Shown here: positions 33,907 to 35,279 of the stretch, piece by piece
Layout: every line of letters begins with the position of its first letter
How positions within the stretch are numbered: the first letter of the stretch is position 1
NCBI GenBank assembly: GCA_001701135.1
Contig: DAAN01000022.1
Span: 1-35,279 of the forward strand
From: Bacteroidales bacterium H3
Lineage (GTDB): Bacteria > Bacteroidota > Bacteroidia > Bacteroidales > Muribaculaceae
Reading direction: 5' to 3'
Length of the DNA: 35,279 nucleotides
The notes under the pieces: generated by a model
Told to the model about the DNA's origin: nothing
Databases searched by the model: none
The model's input: only the letters and a program-made list of their open reading frames with translations
Position numbers and translations under genes: made by a program

Positions 33907-35279
33907 TTACTCGGCGTGGCTGAACCACTCCTCGGCTGTGGGCAGATGATCCTCGGCCAGACCGGTGCCGCCGTCGCCGCCATACTCCTCGTCGTGCTGC
34001 GAGCGGTCGAGTCCCATCTCCTCGCTCTTGCGCGACACACGCAGGGGGATTATCTTGTTTGTGAGCCAGTAGAGGCCGTAGCTGACCGCAAAGGTGTAGG
34101 CAAACACTATCACCAGCACCAGCAGGTGGTTAAAGAAAAACTCGGTGTGCGAAATCATGCCGGGATTCCCGTCGGCAAAGAATCCGTAGGCGAAAATGCC
34201 GGTGAAAACGGTGCCTAAGATACCACCGAGTCCGTGGGTGGGGAACACATCGAGGGCGTCGTCGAGCATCCGCGAATAGCTCTTCCAGGTCACCGCGAGG
34301 TTGCAGCAGATGGTGATGCAGAACGATATGAATATGCTCTGCCCCACAGTCACCCAGCCGGCACACGGCGTGATGGCCACCAGCCCGACCACAGCGCCGA
34401 TGGCAGCGCCCATTGCCGACGGTTTGCGGCCGCGGAGGCCGTCGAAGGCCACCCAGGTGACCATGGCTGTCGCCGCCGCCGTGTTGGTGTTGAGAAACGC
34501 CAGCACGGCTATGCCGTCGGCCGCCAGCGAACTGCCGCCGTTGAATCCGAACCATCCCAGCCACAGCATGGCGGCGCCAAGAAGCACGAAAGGCACGTTG
34601 GCAGGCTTGGCGGCATCGTCGGCCGGCGTGCGTTTTCCCAAAAACAACGCTCCTGCCAGAGCCGCCACACCCGACGCGGCATGCACCACGATGCCGCCGG
34701 CATAGTCATGCACATGCATCATGGCGAAAAGTCCGTCGGGGTGCCATGTGCAGTGGGCCAGCGGGCAATAGACCACTACCACCCACAGCACCATAAACAG
34801 CAGATAACCCGAGAAACGCACCCTCTCGGCAAACGAACCCGTGATCAGCGAGGGGGTGATTATAGCGAATTTCATCTGAAAGAGCGCAAACAGCGCCAGC
34901 GGTATCGTGGTTGTGGCGATGCCGATCTGCGACAGCACCGTCTCGTCGCGGTCGACGACGTTGTCGACACCCACATGGTCGAACATAAAGAAATCCCACG
35001 GATTGCCTATGACATGCGCGATGTCGTCGCCAAACGCCAGCGAAAAACCGAAAATCACCCATATCACCGATATGAATCCCATCACTATAAAGCTCTGCAA
35101 CATGGTGGAAATCACATTTTTGGCGCGTACCATGCCGCCGTAGAAAAACGACAGCCCGGGGGTCATCATCAACACGAAAATCGTGGCGGTGATCATCCAC
35201 GCCACATTGGCATAGAGGTGATCGCAGCTCATGCCAAACAATCCGTGGCCCGACTTTGTAAACAAACCCGCCACGCTCC
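33907..35279 (-). CDS. amt: Ammonium transporter (5' end uncertain or cut by window edge)
   Basis: This AmtB/Rh-family channel for ammonium in the inner membrane shows about 11 hydrophobic segments. Family marks are WMITATIFVLMMTPGLSFFYGGMVRAKN near the start (split here as WMITATIFV and TPGLSFFYGGMVRAKN), GGIVVHAASG with the first pore His near 196, and FPTHGLGGILG with the second near 344. The C-terminus is a long acidic tail (DEEYGGDGGTGLAED). The visible frame has 455 codons from a GTG at 35274, but the reading stays open to the edge, so the true start and signal peptide may lie outside. The promoter and any glnK partner cannot be seen. Alternative hairpins follow the stop. Confidence 0.93.
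   Translation of the reverse strand, partial: SVAGLFTKSGHGLFGMSCDHLYANVAWMITATIFVLMMTPGLSFFYGGMVRAKNVISTMLQSFIVMGFISVIWVIFGFSLAFGDDIAHVIGNPWDFFMFDHVGVDNVVDRDETVLSQIGIATTTIPLALFALFQMKFAIITPSLITGSFAERVRFSGYLLFMVLWVVVVYCPLAHCTWHPDGLFAMMHVHDYAGGIVVHAASGVAALAGALFLGKRTPADDAAKPANVPFVLLGAAMLWLGWFGFNGGSSLAADGIAVLAFLNTNTAAATAMVTWVAFDGLRGRKPSAMGAAIGAVVGLVAITPCAGWVTVGQSIFISFCITICCNLAVTWKSYSRMLDDALDVFPTHGLGGILGTVFTGIFAYGFFADGNPGMISHTEFFFNHLLVLVIVFAYTFAVSYGLYWLTNKIIPLRVSRKSEEMGLDRSQHDEEYGGDGGTGLAEDHLPTAEEWFSHAE

Noticed and set aside
33792..34040. An 83-residue N-terminal extension of addA
   Set aside because: It overlaps amt out of frame, is Arg/Ser/Pro-rich, and would move the Walker A far from the N-terminus.

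Overview
The window looks like a chromosomal segment of a GC-rich member of Bacteroidota, most likely order Bacteroidales and possibly family Muribaculaceae (the family is an inference). Evidence for this includes repeated Bacteroidetes-type promoter boxes (TAnnTTTG, often with TTTG or TTG 19-21 bases upstream) and almost no Shine-Dalgarno sequences. Further support comes from a lipoprotein-type TamL behind TamB, a [18 protein letters not shown] ParE, and a DbpA-like helicase. It is mainly core chromosome. I see no prophage, insertion sequence, CRISPR array, tRNA or integration site.

Layout from the left. Bases 1-11 are the extreme 5' end of a 16S rRNA gene transcribed leftward out of the window. 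Behind it lie a leader of about 250 bases and two tandem promoters (P2 near 262-292, P1 near 444-475) with a four-copy 11-12 bp repeat between them. Next come leftward ansA and metG, separated by a polypurine repeat. Divergent from metG is a rightward run of hflX, dgt and a TPM-domain zinc-ribbon membrane protein, ended by hairpins. A leftward TrmH/SpoU methyltransferase faces it. Then come rightward a family 2 glycosyltransferase and the rpsF-rpsR-rplI ribosomal operon with a strong terminator. These are followed by a small membrane protein, parE, coaD, an S41 protease and a long-chain acyl-CoA ligase. A leftward glycerophosphodiester phosphodiesterase overlaps the ligase tail to tail.

From 19 to 27.8 kb a rightward envelope cluster holds a lipoprotein phosphoesterase, a putative outer-membrane barrel, TamB (1614 aa) and TamL (763 aa, ATGA overlap). 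The right end is leftward: an ammonium transporter cut by or very near the window edge, an AddA-type helicase-nuclease, a Rieske-like lipoprotein whose two histidine ligands are absent, and a DbpA-like helicase whose motif II reads DEYD.

The most unusual signals are non-coding. They are the helically phased 11-12 bp repeat between the rRNA promoters, the three-arm mutually exclusive hairpin between amt and addA, a heptamer-repeat leader before the phosphodiesterase, a promoter that touches the acyl-CoA ligase start codon, and a cluster of hairpins after rplI. I did not find a clearly new multi-gene system. The Rieske-like protein is the most unusual protein.
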